64,000 bases of DNA, taken from assembly GCA_024734555.1 (NCBI GenBank), contig JANPWX010000107.1:1740301-1804300 (forward strand). Direction: 5' to 3'. Each line of letters starts with the position of its first letter. Position 1 is the stretch's first letter. The notes beneath the pieces were generated by a model that did not search any database, was not told the DNA's origin, and saw only the letters and a program-made list of their open reading frames with translations. This document shows positions 11,801 to 24,300 of the stretch, in pieces. This DNA is from Trochalopteron elliotii. Lineage: Eukaryota; Chordata; Aves; Passeriformes; Leiothrichidae. A program made the position numbers and the translations under genes.

Positions 11801-14800
11801 GAAAAAGGAATATACCATTGGTTTTGCCCTTCTTATTGGAAATTTCCCACATGTGATCTGCTTGTATGAACCTGCATGTGTCTGCTTCCCAGCTCAGTTC
11901 TTCAAATGTGATCCCTCTTAGCTTAAACACTGCATGTAGTGAAGTTTTTCTAAAGTTAATTTACCAAGCAGTTGGGCTGAGGAGACAATACACACGTAGT
12001 TATGTTGGCAGATTGGAAAATGAATAAAAATTTCAGTTAAAGAAAAGAGCTGTATTAGGTGACTGGGACTAGAAGCCACTTTGGTTGCCCACTGTCACCA
12101 AAACACCATCCCATAACCACCAACCAAAACACCATCCCATAACCAGTCCTTGGTGCCCATTGGGTGGAAAAAGCTGGATTTTATTACCACACTTGAGACC
12201 AGGGTTGGATCTGGGTCAGGAGAGAGGATTTTAGTGCATGTGGATAGGCAAGAGCTGGCAACAGATGGTGTCATAGTGGGAAGAAAGAGACAGCTCATCA
12301 GCTGGCAATGTTTCTACTGCATTTTGTCAATTAATTGTTTTTCTTCAGGGAAGAACTCAGTGTTTGGTTAAGTTTCGTTGTTAGTTTTCATAGTTATTGA
12401 TCCTAGGAAATCATCTTGTCTACTCTGAACTCAGTATTCTTTTAATTTAAGGCCATTTTATATCCTAGGTAATATGATTGTTGCTCACATTTTAGGACTG
12501 TATGTTCTTAATTAAAAAAAAAAAAAAAGCCAAGTTACATGTAAATATTGTGGCAAAGAGTTCCCCAAAACCCTGAGCAGAATATTCATCTTTGTGGCAG
12601 ATGGTTCTACAGTAATTGCTGATTCATAGTCTTTTGAAAAAGGAAGTAAGCTACTCATGAGTTTATGGACTGAGCATTTGGACTAAATTAACTTGTTTAT
12701 ATCAGCATATTGCTTTTGCAGTAAGCTTAGAGTTAGAAAATACTGCTTATATTTACAAGTAGGATTGACTTAATCTAGTGATTGCACGGAAGAAAAGGAC
12801 TCATATATTAGTGTTTCATTCAGTATATTTTTTAGGTTTTGTTAAACAAGAAGATAGTTTTATCAATCATTCCTGGTTTTATTAAGCAGAACCCAAAAAT
12901 GTTTAAAACCAAGCATTAGCTTATTTTGTAGGGCATTTACAGTGTAGTTTTCAGAAGAGATGGGTTTCTCATTGATTAATTTTTTTTCCTTTTTTTTTAA
13001 AATTCTTGCTTTGGATTTAAGTTATCATTATGTGGATGAATAGTAGTGATCCTTAAGCTTTAAAATTTAAATTTGTTTTTACATCTCTTTGGTTTAAAAA
13101 AATATGGGTAGCTGCCTGTGAGAAGGACGACTGCTTTCTTGAAGGGATAATTTAACTAATTATATATAAACATTTGTTCCATGCTTATCACCATAGTAAC
13201 TGGGGCCTCAAGTCAGAGTGCTTTGATGAGCAGGGTTGCAAATGCTGTAGTGAGCCAAGGCCTGAACTTCAGCATGAAAATACAGTTTAACATTTCGTTG
13301 AGGCACAGCTAATCCCTGCTACACCTTTTTGACCTTGTGCCATAATTTGTATTCCCAGGGCTGCCAGCGTGGCAGAAACCTGGGAGTTAAATGTGTCTGA
13401 AAATGAACCTCCCTGCAAATGACTGTGTGCACCAAGTCATCTTTCTGATCTGCTCAAGCCTGTGATTGAATGGCCACTGGTGAGGCCACTGGGGAGAGTC
13501 AGGGACCTGTGATTGTGAGAAGTGTGGAGAGACAGCTACAAATTCAGCTGATTACAAAGCTGCTCTGGAAGCCAATTGTTTAGGGCCTGACTATGCTCTA
13601 GCTGAGATTGTTGAAAAAATTGTTGGGTTGGGATTTAAGCCAGTTTAAGTGAGGAAATTATCTAACTGATATTAATTTTGAAGTGCTTTTTGTGACTTTG
13701 GAAGTATATCCCTGAGGCAAGTATCTACTTGGTGCTGTTTTGAGAGTGGAAGATGTCATCAGGATTGACTTTTGATACCTCTTCCCATATGCTGACCTCT
13801 GACAACTGGCCACAGAATTTTATCAGAATGTTCACTTCAGAGATTGTTACGATTAACTTAATTGTGTCTCTTTATTTTCATCTTCTTTTTATCTGTACCT
13901 AGACAGTTGCTGTCAGAGAAACTTCATCTTTTTACTTCAGCTTTCATTTTGACAGCAGCAAGGGCAGTACTAGCTATTTCTGTAGCCTGTTTGTAAGTAA
14001 ATCTCAGATGTGTTCATGTTTCAGATGCTCCCTCTATCTTATAAAACATGGCAATAGTATGTGTTTTATAACTACAAAGCTTTAGAAACTCAGACTTTAA
14101 AAACCTCAGAAAGGCTTTAAAACATTTACCCTAAAACCTTGATGAAGGCTTTTCATTTTTATCTGCTACATTAACCAGGCCATCATTTTGACCCTTTAAA
14201 ATTACCCTGCCATTTGATTTTCCAGTGCACTTTAGATCATCACTTCACCATCCAAGGTCCTGATCCCGTGGAGACTTGCACACTTGTTTAACAATGCACG
14301 TTTCAAACAACACTACTGATTTATTACTCTTCATTTACTGTTACCTGATTTGAAGACAATCAGATCCTGGGGCATCTGCATTAACTCTGCAGCATTTGCA
14401 AACAGAGAAATGATTTGCAGGTGTGGCACAGCCCAGCAGTTAATCACACTTGCAAACTTGCAGTGTGAAGTGTGATATTGTATAGCCATTTATAGCCTGA
14501 GTTTTTAAAGAGCTGTAACTCTGCTTTTGGCTTGGCTAACTTCCATGGCTGTTGTAGATTACATTTGCAATCAAGCTGTTGCCAAACTTCCACTCAGTGC
14601 TAAGGTCATGTTTACTACTGCGCAGCTGCATAGTGAAGGGCTGCAGTAAAAGCAAAATAAACTTAAGATTATTTGAGGAGCAGCTCTCCATGGGATTGGA
14701 GAGCAAGTGGATGTTGGGCAAAAGCTCAAACTGACTGTAGACCAAAGCAGAGTATTTTTGGCAGCATTTAAATTTCGCTGTTTCATTATAGCTGATGTGT

Positions 14801-15914
14801 CCTTGACTGCAGCTCTAATAGAAACAACTTGTGCATGTTCTGAGTGCTGTTTAAAAAGGACATAGATGTAAGAAGAGTGGAGTCTGCAGCTCTCCATATG
14901 TGGTATTGGAATGGTGCAGGATTTTCATCCATTAGCCAGAGCGAGGAGCCTCCTAAAAACCCCATGCACATTAAATTTCTGGCACTGCTCATGAGAAGAA
15001 TGCTGTTGGAACACTTGAGGAGTCCCTTTTCCAGGGAATGGCTAAATGTGGTCCTCCCAGATGAAGGTTAAAGTACACAACAAATGAGCTGCAATGGAGC
15101 TTTCTTTATGACTTAGCTGATCTGGATAAGCCACTCCCATATCCCCCTTTTTTGTTTTAAAATCTCCTAGATAGATGTGTTTTTGCTGGTGCGAATGCCA
15201 GTAACACTTTGAGCTTAAAAAAAACCCCCAAACTCAAAGCCAATGGCTGGGGAAGGACTGTTACTGCCACTGACATTTTGGCAAGCCTTTTTTAGCTAGC
15301 TTTAAGTAATGAGGTGTATGCAGTGATGATCAGCTGCATTTGACATGCAAAATTTTCCAAAATACTGAGTTTTCTGTGTGAAAACAGACCACAGAGCAGA
15401 GGAGAAGGATTTTTGTATTATCCTTGCATGAGGAAAGAGATAGGTTTGCATCTTTTGTTATACACCAAAAATCCATAAAGGACAAATAACTCATTGTCCT
15501 ATTTGTATAAAAGCTTCAGCTGGAATTCTCAACTTTTTAAAGAGCAGTCAATCAAATATAGAATACTAGTGTGCAGGAAACCAAATTTCTTTATTTCTGG
15601 TACTCTAAACGTATATCTTTTTTCATTGTCTGAAAAGTTGGTTTGGAAACTGGTATTTGGGGGTATGATCATACTAGCTTTGTGAGATATTGCAAATACA
15701 AGTGCAAAGGTTCACAGAACACCATTAGAATTGGAGATGTAATTGAGTTTTGGCTTCACTCAGTGAAACTGGCTGGGGTCTGAAACCTTTTTCTCATACC
15801 TGGAGTCAATTCTTTTTTCTACTGTCAATTTTTGCTGACCTGTTTTTGTTTTACTATCATTTCTCTTTATAGACATGATTAAAACTAATTTGAAATAATT
15901 CTCATTCTTACTGT
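5872..15914. other. Long intergenic stretch, no gene seen
   Basis: About 10 kb of AT-rich sequence. It holds short homopolymers (a 20-odd A run near 7595, others near 9782 and 12513) and no frame with recognisable protein character. Parts such as 11200-11400 and 12660-13200 are non-repetitive and could hold conserved non-coding elements, but that cannot be judged without alignment. Confidence 0.4.
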
Positions 15915-16225
15915 GGTGCCTTTATCCTGGCTGAACACCAGGTGCCCACCAAACCTCTATTGCAGCCCTCCTCAGCTGGACAGGAGAAAGAAAAAATATA
16001 ACCAAAGGCTCATGGGTTGAGGTAAGGGCAGAAGGAGTTCACTCACCAGTTCCTGCCATGGGGAAAAAGATTCAACTTGGGGAAACCAATTTAATTTATT
16101 AGCAATTAAATCAGAGTAGGATGATGAGAAATAAAAAGTCTTAAAACACCTTCCCACACACACTCCCTTTTTCCAGGCTTAACTTTACTCACACATTCCC
16201 AACATGCAGGCACTTTTGCAGTCTC
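15915..16225. repeat. Dispersed LTR-like avian repeat fragment
   Basis: This block resembles a high-copy sequence in songbird genomes that I associate with endogenous retrovirus LTR or adjacent sequence. Recognisable phrases are AAAGGCTCATGGGTTGAGGT, a glutamine-free AATTTAATTTATTAGCAATT block, ATCAGAGTAGGATGATGAGAAA and ACACCTTCCC. No retroviral coding sequence is present. Family, strand and exact ends are uncertain because I rely on recall of the pattern. Confidence 0.5.
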
Positions 16226-18204
16226 CTGCTCTTATTTGTTGTTCTCAAATGATTGAAAGTAAGACCACTTTTGTGTCCAGTGCTATTTCACAGATAGAAA
16301 TTACTCAGAAATGGCAGTGTATCACACAGACTGTTTTAAGTTTCTTTTACCAGACAGGCCAAATACCTTAAAGACATTTTGGATTGTAAAACTTCTAAAA
16401 CTATTTAATGACTTTGGTAATGCTGAATGTATGTTTCTAGAGATGATACCAGAATTTCATATTCCATGGAAGTGAGCTTCCAAAGCAATGTGTTGACCTG
16501 CTTTTGAGCTGGAGGTGCTGTAGTTGCCCAAATTCAGGTTTCACCTTCAAACAGAAATCTGACTGAAGCAGAGGAGTCCCCATTACTGTTCTGTTTTTCT
16601 GTGCTTGTTTCTTGTGTTTGTTTTGCCAGGCATTCATGTCCTCTGGAGACCGTGGTTCAACTCTCCAGTCAAAGTTCTCCTATGCAAGGGTAGCACAAAA
16701 AGGAACCATAAAGATAAAAGATCTGGGACCCATTAATGTTCAGGTCTAAGTAGATATGCAGTTTAGGAAGGATTCTACCCTAGAGTTTATTTTCACTAAT
16801 TTAGAATAAGAAAGGGTTGAGGCCAATAAAACCTTAGAGAGCTGCCCTAGTTCCTATACCAATACAACAGAGAGCCAAATGATTATTTTAACCCTTCATC
16901 TCATTAGAAAGTAATACTTTGAATGAAAAAAATCACACTCATCACTTACATCTACATGCCATAGTAATTTTACAGGTATGATAGAGGTAAGTAGTTTATA
17001 TAATGTTACTTAGTTACATACTTATCTAGTTATCTTACTTATGAAATACTACTTACAGAGCTCTTTAAATCCAAACAGGTTTTTGCAGAAAAAAATTGTC
17101 ACAAAATTTCTGCCTTCTAGATCAAACAAATAAAGCATCCCAAAATTCCAGTTAACTCTTTGTGTGTATATATTCCATTTTTACTAGATATGCTTGAAAA
17201 CTAAAAAGATTTTTGGTTAAGGTTTTAGTTGGTAGGTGGTTTTTTTTGGTTTTATTTGAAAAGTAATTTTTGAAGGACCTTTAGTATTAGGTAATGCTTT
17301 AAATAACAAAAGACAATTTTCCTTTTTTGGAATGCTCCAATTTTTTTCTGTTTCTTACAGCTTCTAATGTTCTTTTTTTTCAAGTCAAGTAAAGCAGGTA
17401 GATGCTTAGCAACTCTGAAATTCAAACTATAGATCTGTGTATCTAGCTTTGGTTAAAACATTGTGGATCAGTTTATGATATTGGAACTGGAGTGAAAGCA
17501 AGTAATTCTTGTTTCCCAGACAAGTTCTAATTAGCTACCTTATGCTCTGTCCTTTGCCTTTTTTCCTTAAAGTGGACTCCAGCATTTTGTGTTTCTCTAG
17601 TTGCAGTTTCAAGTTGTAAGACAGTGATTGTTCTCAGAGTCTTTAAAAACTCCATGATTTCTTTTCAAATGCAGAGAAAAAACCCCAAAAATAAACAAAC
17701 AAACAAACAAACAAAAAAATCAAAACACCTACTTAAAGAAATAGAACAGAAGTCAAAATGAATATGATTATTGAGATGATGTCATTTTAAGTGACTACAG
17801 GTCCTAATGGGAGACTTGATGTCAAGTTCACTTTAAGTCCTTGCACTCAAAGTAAGTCAAATGAGTGCTGAGATGCAGTCCCTCAGTAAAGATTTTTACT
17901 GGACCTAAGGAGATTTTCCAAGATGATCTTGGCTACCTTTCAAAATCTATCACTGAGGGTGCTTTTTAATCTGCTCTCTATGTCCCAGCTTTATCTGTAT
18001 TCCCACTGAACTTTGAAAAGACTCTTTGGAAAGGCTCTTTTCATTGTATGAAACATCAGCAACAGATGTAATTACCATGAAAAAAAAAAAGGGTGGCTTT
18101 ACACACCTGTCTCTTTTCCCTCTGGGACTTATTAATGTTAAACAAACAAGATTCTGGTTGCCTTGCAGTCTTTTTTCAAACTATGCTACCTGGCCTGTAT
18201 AGTT

Positions 18205-18206
<2 letters not shown>
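16226..18206. other. Intergenic, nothing recognised
   Basis: AT-rich DNA with a short (AAAC)n tract near 17693-17716. No gene or large repeat identified. Confidence 0.4.

Positions 18207-18285
<79 letters not shown>
18207..18285 (+). repeat. (ATT)26 microsatellite
   Basis: 79 bp of uninterrupted ATT/TTA repeat, about 26 units, ending at a short ACATTTACATTTACC segment. The poly-isoleucine frame through it is an artefact. Uninterrupted repeats of this length are usually polymorphic. Confidence 0.98.
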
Positions 18286-18286
<1 letters not shown>

Positions 18287-20449
18287 ATTTACATTTACCA
18301 TATAGAATGATAATTTTGCAGAGTTAATTACTTGTGAATAGGAACAGTTTTGTTCTGAGAAATTGCCCTGAGCACAGAGTGTGGTTTGACGTGGTCTGTA
18401 GATTGCAGGTATTTTAGATAAGGCTTTGATTAATGAAAATTTAACACTAAAAAGTTATCAATCAGAGCTGGCTTTTCTTGACTTGACATTTAGCCTTCTG
18501 TGGAGCTGAATCTGTTTTTACTGGGTGTTGATTATGTGTAAGCCAAAACACAGCCTGCATGATTATACCATAGTTGGTTTTGAAATAGCAGCAAGGATTT
18601 GAAGACAAGGAAGATTTGTAATATTTTTTTCACTTACAACTTTAATAGGAGGAAGAGGTTCTGAGCAGCATGGAAGACCTTTGGAGCAGAAGTTGTATTT
18701 TATCTAATCCTTTCTACCTCATTGTGCTCCACAGGGCTTTGATCTGGGATCTGGGACTAAATTTAGACAGCAGAGAATATGAAATTCTCTCTTTTCTAAA
18801 ACTGGACAGTTTAACCATCACTCTTATCTCTGCATTTTGTGAATGTTTTTTTTGCTAAGGAAACAGTTTTGGAAGTAGCAGCTGGGAAACGTGAGGATAG
18901 CACAGTGTTACCTCAATGGAAATTGCAGCTCAAAGCTGTAGGTCAAGTGTGCCACAAAATCTTACATGAATGATAGAAGTGAGCTGTTTTTCTGGAAAAG
19001 AAGTAGCCATTAAGGTTGACCCTGGTAAAAGCTGACTGTCACTTACTGGCTTAATAAAGAGTTGACCAAAGAAAGGATCCTTCTTTTTGTGTTATAGAAG
19101 ATAGATTTTCAAGTATTCAAATATTATTTTCAGTTGTTAGGCCAGATGTTAAATTCCTCATATTATTGCAATTAATTCCTCTTCTACTGCTATCTGGATA
19201 GCTGATACCTTCAGCTACATAAGTGAAATTTATATACATCAGATATATCTGGACATAAATGGTTTGGGGCTTGATGCTCTCATGTTTTTCCACTATATAA
19301 ATAATTGCATTAGGGGATAGTAATAATGGGACATAAACAAGGGTGCAAGAATGGTTTAGCTTATAAATGATTGAGCTTTCATTTTATGAGGTTTTTTTGG
19401 GGGGGCTTTTGGTTTGTTTTTTTTTCGGGTTTTGAATCTACTTTGGTAACCCTGTGTGGAAGCTGTCAGGCGTGGGGCACTCCAGCATGTTTAGAGCTCC
19501 TACACATTTCCAAATTGAGAACTGCGAGAGAGTGTCATCATAGCAAGAGAAAAGCTCCCTCCTGTGGAAGAGATGAGCCTCTGCTGTGACAAGCAGCAAC
19601 CAGAAGAGCATCATACCGTGATTTTAAATCAGCAGGAAAGAGGGTTACTGTGGGACTTTGCAAATACTGGAATGCAAAACTTTGCTCCCTGTTGCTTTTT
19701 TCTCAAAGTAAGTTTTTCATATTTTGTCTGATTTATTTCTAAAGCTGTATCTCAGTTATAACTGTTTGCTGTGTGTAAGTAAAACTGAATAGTTTAAATA
19801 ATATAATGTGGCCACAGTAGACTCTATAGTGTTAAAGGCATCTAAAGCAGCTGATACTTTTACAGATTTTGCTTTCTGTATCTCTTTGTTGAAAAGCATT
19901 AGTATCTGGAACCTTTCTCTGAATTCAAGTTTGTAGAGATTAGTTTTAAAAAAATCTTTTTCTTTTTTTTTTTTTTAAGTTTGATAATCTGTATGTCTTG
20001 AAGATCTGTATTAAAATGATTTTGAATCTTGCTGTGATTAGTGGCCCTCGGTAGAAGGCTCTGCTGAGCTCAAAGCCCTGTGTGACTTGGAAAATAAAGC
20101 TGCATAGAAAGCATAAAGATGAAATTGTGATGGAGAGGCTGGAATTAGAACTTGATATCAAATTCCTGCTAGAAACAGTATTTTTACCTTTGAGCTGAAT
20201 ATGATTCATGCTTGTGATCTGAAGGTGGAAGGCTCTAGCTCATTAGCACATTAACAAAACCCTGAGGCATTTACTTCCATAAATTCTAACGTTATTCCCC
20301 TGAGAATGAAGCACTTTTGGGGAGGGGGGAATGGATCTCTAGTATTACAATGGAATTTTAATTTTACCAATTCATTGCCAGCTAAAGAAGACTGAGCACT
20401 GAGTGCTCTGACCCATTGCAAAAATCCCCAAAAACGCTGTGTTAACTGC
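18286..20449. other. Intergenic, nothing recognised
   Basis: AT-rich sequence with a G/T-rich patch near 19390-19430. No gene or transposon could be supported. Confidence 0.4.
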
Positions 20450-20505
20450 TCAGCAGTTAATTTTTCTTTTACTGGAGCAGTGGGGATTGAAATAATGATA
20501 AAAAA
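20450..20505 (+). repeat. Direct repeat, copy A
   Basis: A segment of about 55 bp beginning TCAGCAGTTAAT and containing CTTTTACTGG and ATGATAAAAA. It recurs in the same orientation about 850 bp downstream with a few substitutions and one base of length difference. It matches no repeat family I recognise. Confidence 0.7.
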
Positions 20506-21300
20506 TTGGTTACTGGGATCCTGTCCTTTGGCCAAATGGTAAATTGCCATCTTGTTCAGCCATTGATGGGTTGCAGCTTGTGGCACACAGCAGCATAACT
20601 TTGGTTACAAAAGCATGAGATTAGCAATGGTATGTAATAGTGAAGTGAGATTTGGTTCTGTCTTTAGAAATGTTATGGTGTGCCTGCTTATTTTGATAGA
20701 GTTTGGAGTCATCTTTGAGGTAGGGAATGGGGGCTCTGTTAAGGTGGTATCATCCTAATTTCTGAGAGCTGTGTGAAAGGTCTTTTACAACCTAACCAAT
20801 TCTGCCGTTCTGTATTTCCTGTTAGCAGCTCCATCTACTGATTGGCTGGAGTATTTCTGATTGCTGCCTTTTTTTTTTTTCCTACGGCAATTTTTGTCTG
20901 GTTTCTTAAGAAATTGAAGCTTGTGTCAAGCGCACTTTGTCGTGTTCTTCTTCCTCTGCCCCCCTCCAGCCCTAATATTAAAATTTTTTTATGAAAATCA
21001 AAAGCGGGGCTGAGGGCCCCTACTGCATTGCTTTAGTTTTAGGAAATTACAAATCTGAACACAGTACACCAGATAAAATTAGTGTCCACAATGACAGAGG
21101 GGCTGCATCATGAATGTTATAACACCAGGGAATGCACAGGAGATGGACAGGAAATTAGTCTCTGTAAATCCCATGGTTCATCATGATACACTAAGAGAAC
21201 AAAAGTAAAATAAAAGTTTTATTGTTTTTAGTATTCCCATGGCAGAGATTTCTGCAAAGTGACTGTGACCTGGAAGAAATGGCTTTAAATCTCTGAATCC

Positions 21301-21355
21301 TCAGCAGTTAATTTTCTTTTACTGGAACAGTAGGAATTGAAATCATGATAAAAAT
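21301..21355 (+). repeat. Direct repeat, copy B
   Basis: Second copy of the segment at 20450-20505, sharing TCAGCAGTTAAT, CTTTTACTGG, GATTGAAAT-like and ATGATAAAAA blocks at roughly 88-90 percent identity. The DNA between the copies is unrelated. Confidence 0.7.
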
Positions 21356-24300
21356 ACAGAGGAGAAACTTACCAGAGTTGGACATTTGCTCTTGACTGGA
21401 ATGACTAATAATTTGTACCTGCTCACTTAAAATGAAGTCTTTTTTGAAAACTTGTAGACTATGGTTGAAACAATTTCAGAGATTTGTTCTGGTATTTTTG
21501 AAGTAATTTAAAGCACTGGTTTGTATCACCTCTTGCAGATTGCACTAAAGCCTTGTCCTTTTTCCAGGGATTCTGCATTAAAGGGGCTAAACAGCAGGTA
21601 ACTCAGCGCTGGTCTGAGATTTGACAGTCAGCCTACTTTTTTTCACTCCATCCTAAAGACCATTGTCTCATTTAATTTCTCATTTCTATGAGATTTTAAT
21701 AAAAGCCCAGGAGTTGAGAAGGAGACAGAAAACTGATTCCACCCTTTTTTCTCCTCAGTTGAAATTCTGTTATGTAGTATAAAACTAGCTTGAAGGTTGT
21801 TCAGCAGCATGAGCAACATGCTTGGCTTGGCTGAGCTGTGCCAAATTCTACTTGGAGTGCTTCTAATATCTTGAGGAGTGCTGCTCCACAGGATATTGAT
21901 GTACAGAGTTGCTATGCTCTCTGTGTTGGAGGTCTAAGGGCCTCCTTACTCATTCCATACTATGGAATATACTGCTGCTTCTCCCACCTCCTTGGATTAT
22001 TACATTAGAAGTTACTGAATTGCTTGGGGGCCTTATATTTTGTAAATAGCCACTTACTCCAGAGCCTTCAAGGAGAATGAGTAATAGATTGAACAGCAAA
22101 TGCTAAGAGAAGACACAGACAGAGCTTTTCTGTCTCTCCATTACAGATGACAAATGAGAAAGGGGATGTAGATAAGCAGTGTCAGGATGTGAAACCTGAG
22201 AAGTTTGAGATGAGTATGAAATCTGTGCAAAGTTATTGACACTGAGCTTAGTGAGCCAGAAGCTTAAAGCTACTTACCAATAAAAACCACAGGGAGCTCA
22301 GTAGGAGATTTTTGACATTAGGAACAGTCTAGCAGAACTGAGATAAAATATTAAAGATGACTGAGATAGAGATTTTTTGGGGAGTTCTCTGCTATTGTTA
22401 TACTTCCATATGGAGATTCCTAGTGACTGTTTCCCCCAGTGCCTGTGGGTCAAAAGCACACTCTGAGATTCTTCTGTCTCCTTCTCGTACCATGACTCCA
22501 AGCCCATGCTCCTCCAATATTTTCCCTTTAGATATCTGGACAGAAGCTGGTGCCTCAGATTAAGGCATGGTTCCTCATGGATTTGTAGAAAGGAGGATAA
22601 GAACAGAATTGTGCACTTAGCTCTCCTATTCTCCAAGAATAAAGGCTATAGGCAGACTACAAGGTGGCAAATAATCTCCCTGTCTTGTGCTGTTTGGATC
22701 ATCTCAGTTCTGGAGCTCAGTACGTGGCAGCATTCCTTCTTTGCTTGCCTATTTGTTTTTGAGGGCTGCTGCTGGCATTGCAGGGCTGAAGCAGAAAGAA
22801 GTCAAAATTGATAGCTGCTTTTATTAAAAGGAAAAAAAAAAAAAAGCAAAACAACCCTGCAAGAAAATTTTCAGCTCTGTTAGTTCATTGTACAACTGAT
22901 TCTGTACTTTTTTCCTGGTGCAAAATGTTAGTTCTTGCTCCCTGGAGAAAGAGAAATATATTTTCTAAGATAGGGTAAATGATCTGTAGAGGAAATCTTT
23001 TCACTGTATTTATAACAAACAACCTCCCTGGAAGTGTTTCCTCATCTTCTTTAAGTTATACTTAATCTGTATTAAAAAGGTTAGGTCTAAATTCTTACAG
23101 TTCTGTTTTAAGCAAGGGCAGTTCATTCACATTTTATCATATTAGGGCAAATTTGCCTCTCATGTTTATTCCATATGTTTTGGTGGAACTTTGTACCAGG
23201 AGTGCATTTGGGACTTTTGTTTTCTTAACCAACTACCTCCTACCCACCTTAAGGGTAGCAAAGTTCAGTGTAAACATTGTGAATTTAAGAATGAGGTGAC
23301 CAGCACATTTATATCTGGCTATTACCTTGTCCTGATACACAAAATGCTGCCAGACTTGAATAGAGTAGATGCATGACACTTTTTGTTTGTTTGTTTTAAT
23401 GCTTTTTAAATCTTTGGAGGGTAGTCATATAGTTTCCATACAGAACAGGGATGACTGCAGTTTTATTTTCATACTCTGGTGTTTCCTACTTTTGTTCCGC
23501 TTACCTGTAGCAAAGTATTTAGACAGAGATGTCTCAGAAGCCAGAAGTGAAAGTTATAGAGTTAATTAAAAAAACCTTCCAACAACCAACAAATGAAAAG
23601 AAGCACCAACTCAGACTATATATTCTATGTACAGAATTGGCCACAGCTTGTTCTCTCCAATAAGTCTGAAATGTGGAAGTGCCTTAGGTGAATCTGTTGG
23701 CAGAGCAACCTATTGAGCAGGAGAGTGCCATCCTTCACAGCCAGAAAGGAGGGTAGGTTGTGTAGGTTGTGATACTGCACTGCTGCCACTTGTTTGCAGA
23801 CCCTCTGGGGTTCACATTACACTCATAAAGATTCAGTTCAAACTTCTGAGAACATTTGGTCCCTGTAGCACACACATTGTGGTTTCATGTGGGTATTACT
23901 GGCAGTGTTGTCACAGTCACTCCTCTTAACAGGAGGCTCCCAACCTTGCTTTTACTGTGCTGAGAATGAGCAGCAGGTCCAGTTCACCACCAGCACAATC
24001 CTGTAGTTCTTGCCTTCATCATGATCCACTGATAGTTTATTATTTCTTCTCCCAGCATTGTTCAAAGGCTGCAGATCCTAGATGGGATGCCAGGCTGTTC
24101 CTCAGTATTGGGATAAAGAAGTAGGAGTGCCTGTTCTCTGGGGGAGGGAAACAAAGGTGTTACAGACAGCATGCAAAGCACTTGCACATGGACAGCAGCA
24201 CCAAGACTCAAGTTTGTCTGAGTGAGGACAAAGAGAATATCAGAGCCTTACACTTGGTCAGTGCAGACATGCTGCTGTGAATTATTTTTTTTAAAATTTA

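Noticed and set aside
18093..18305. Frame encoding a long poly-isoleucine tract
   Set aside because: It is the (ATT)26 microsatellite read as protein.
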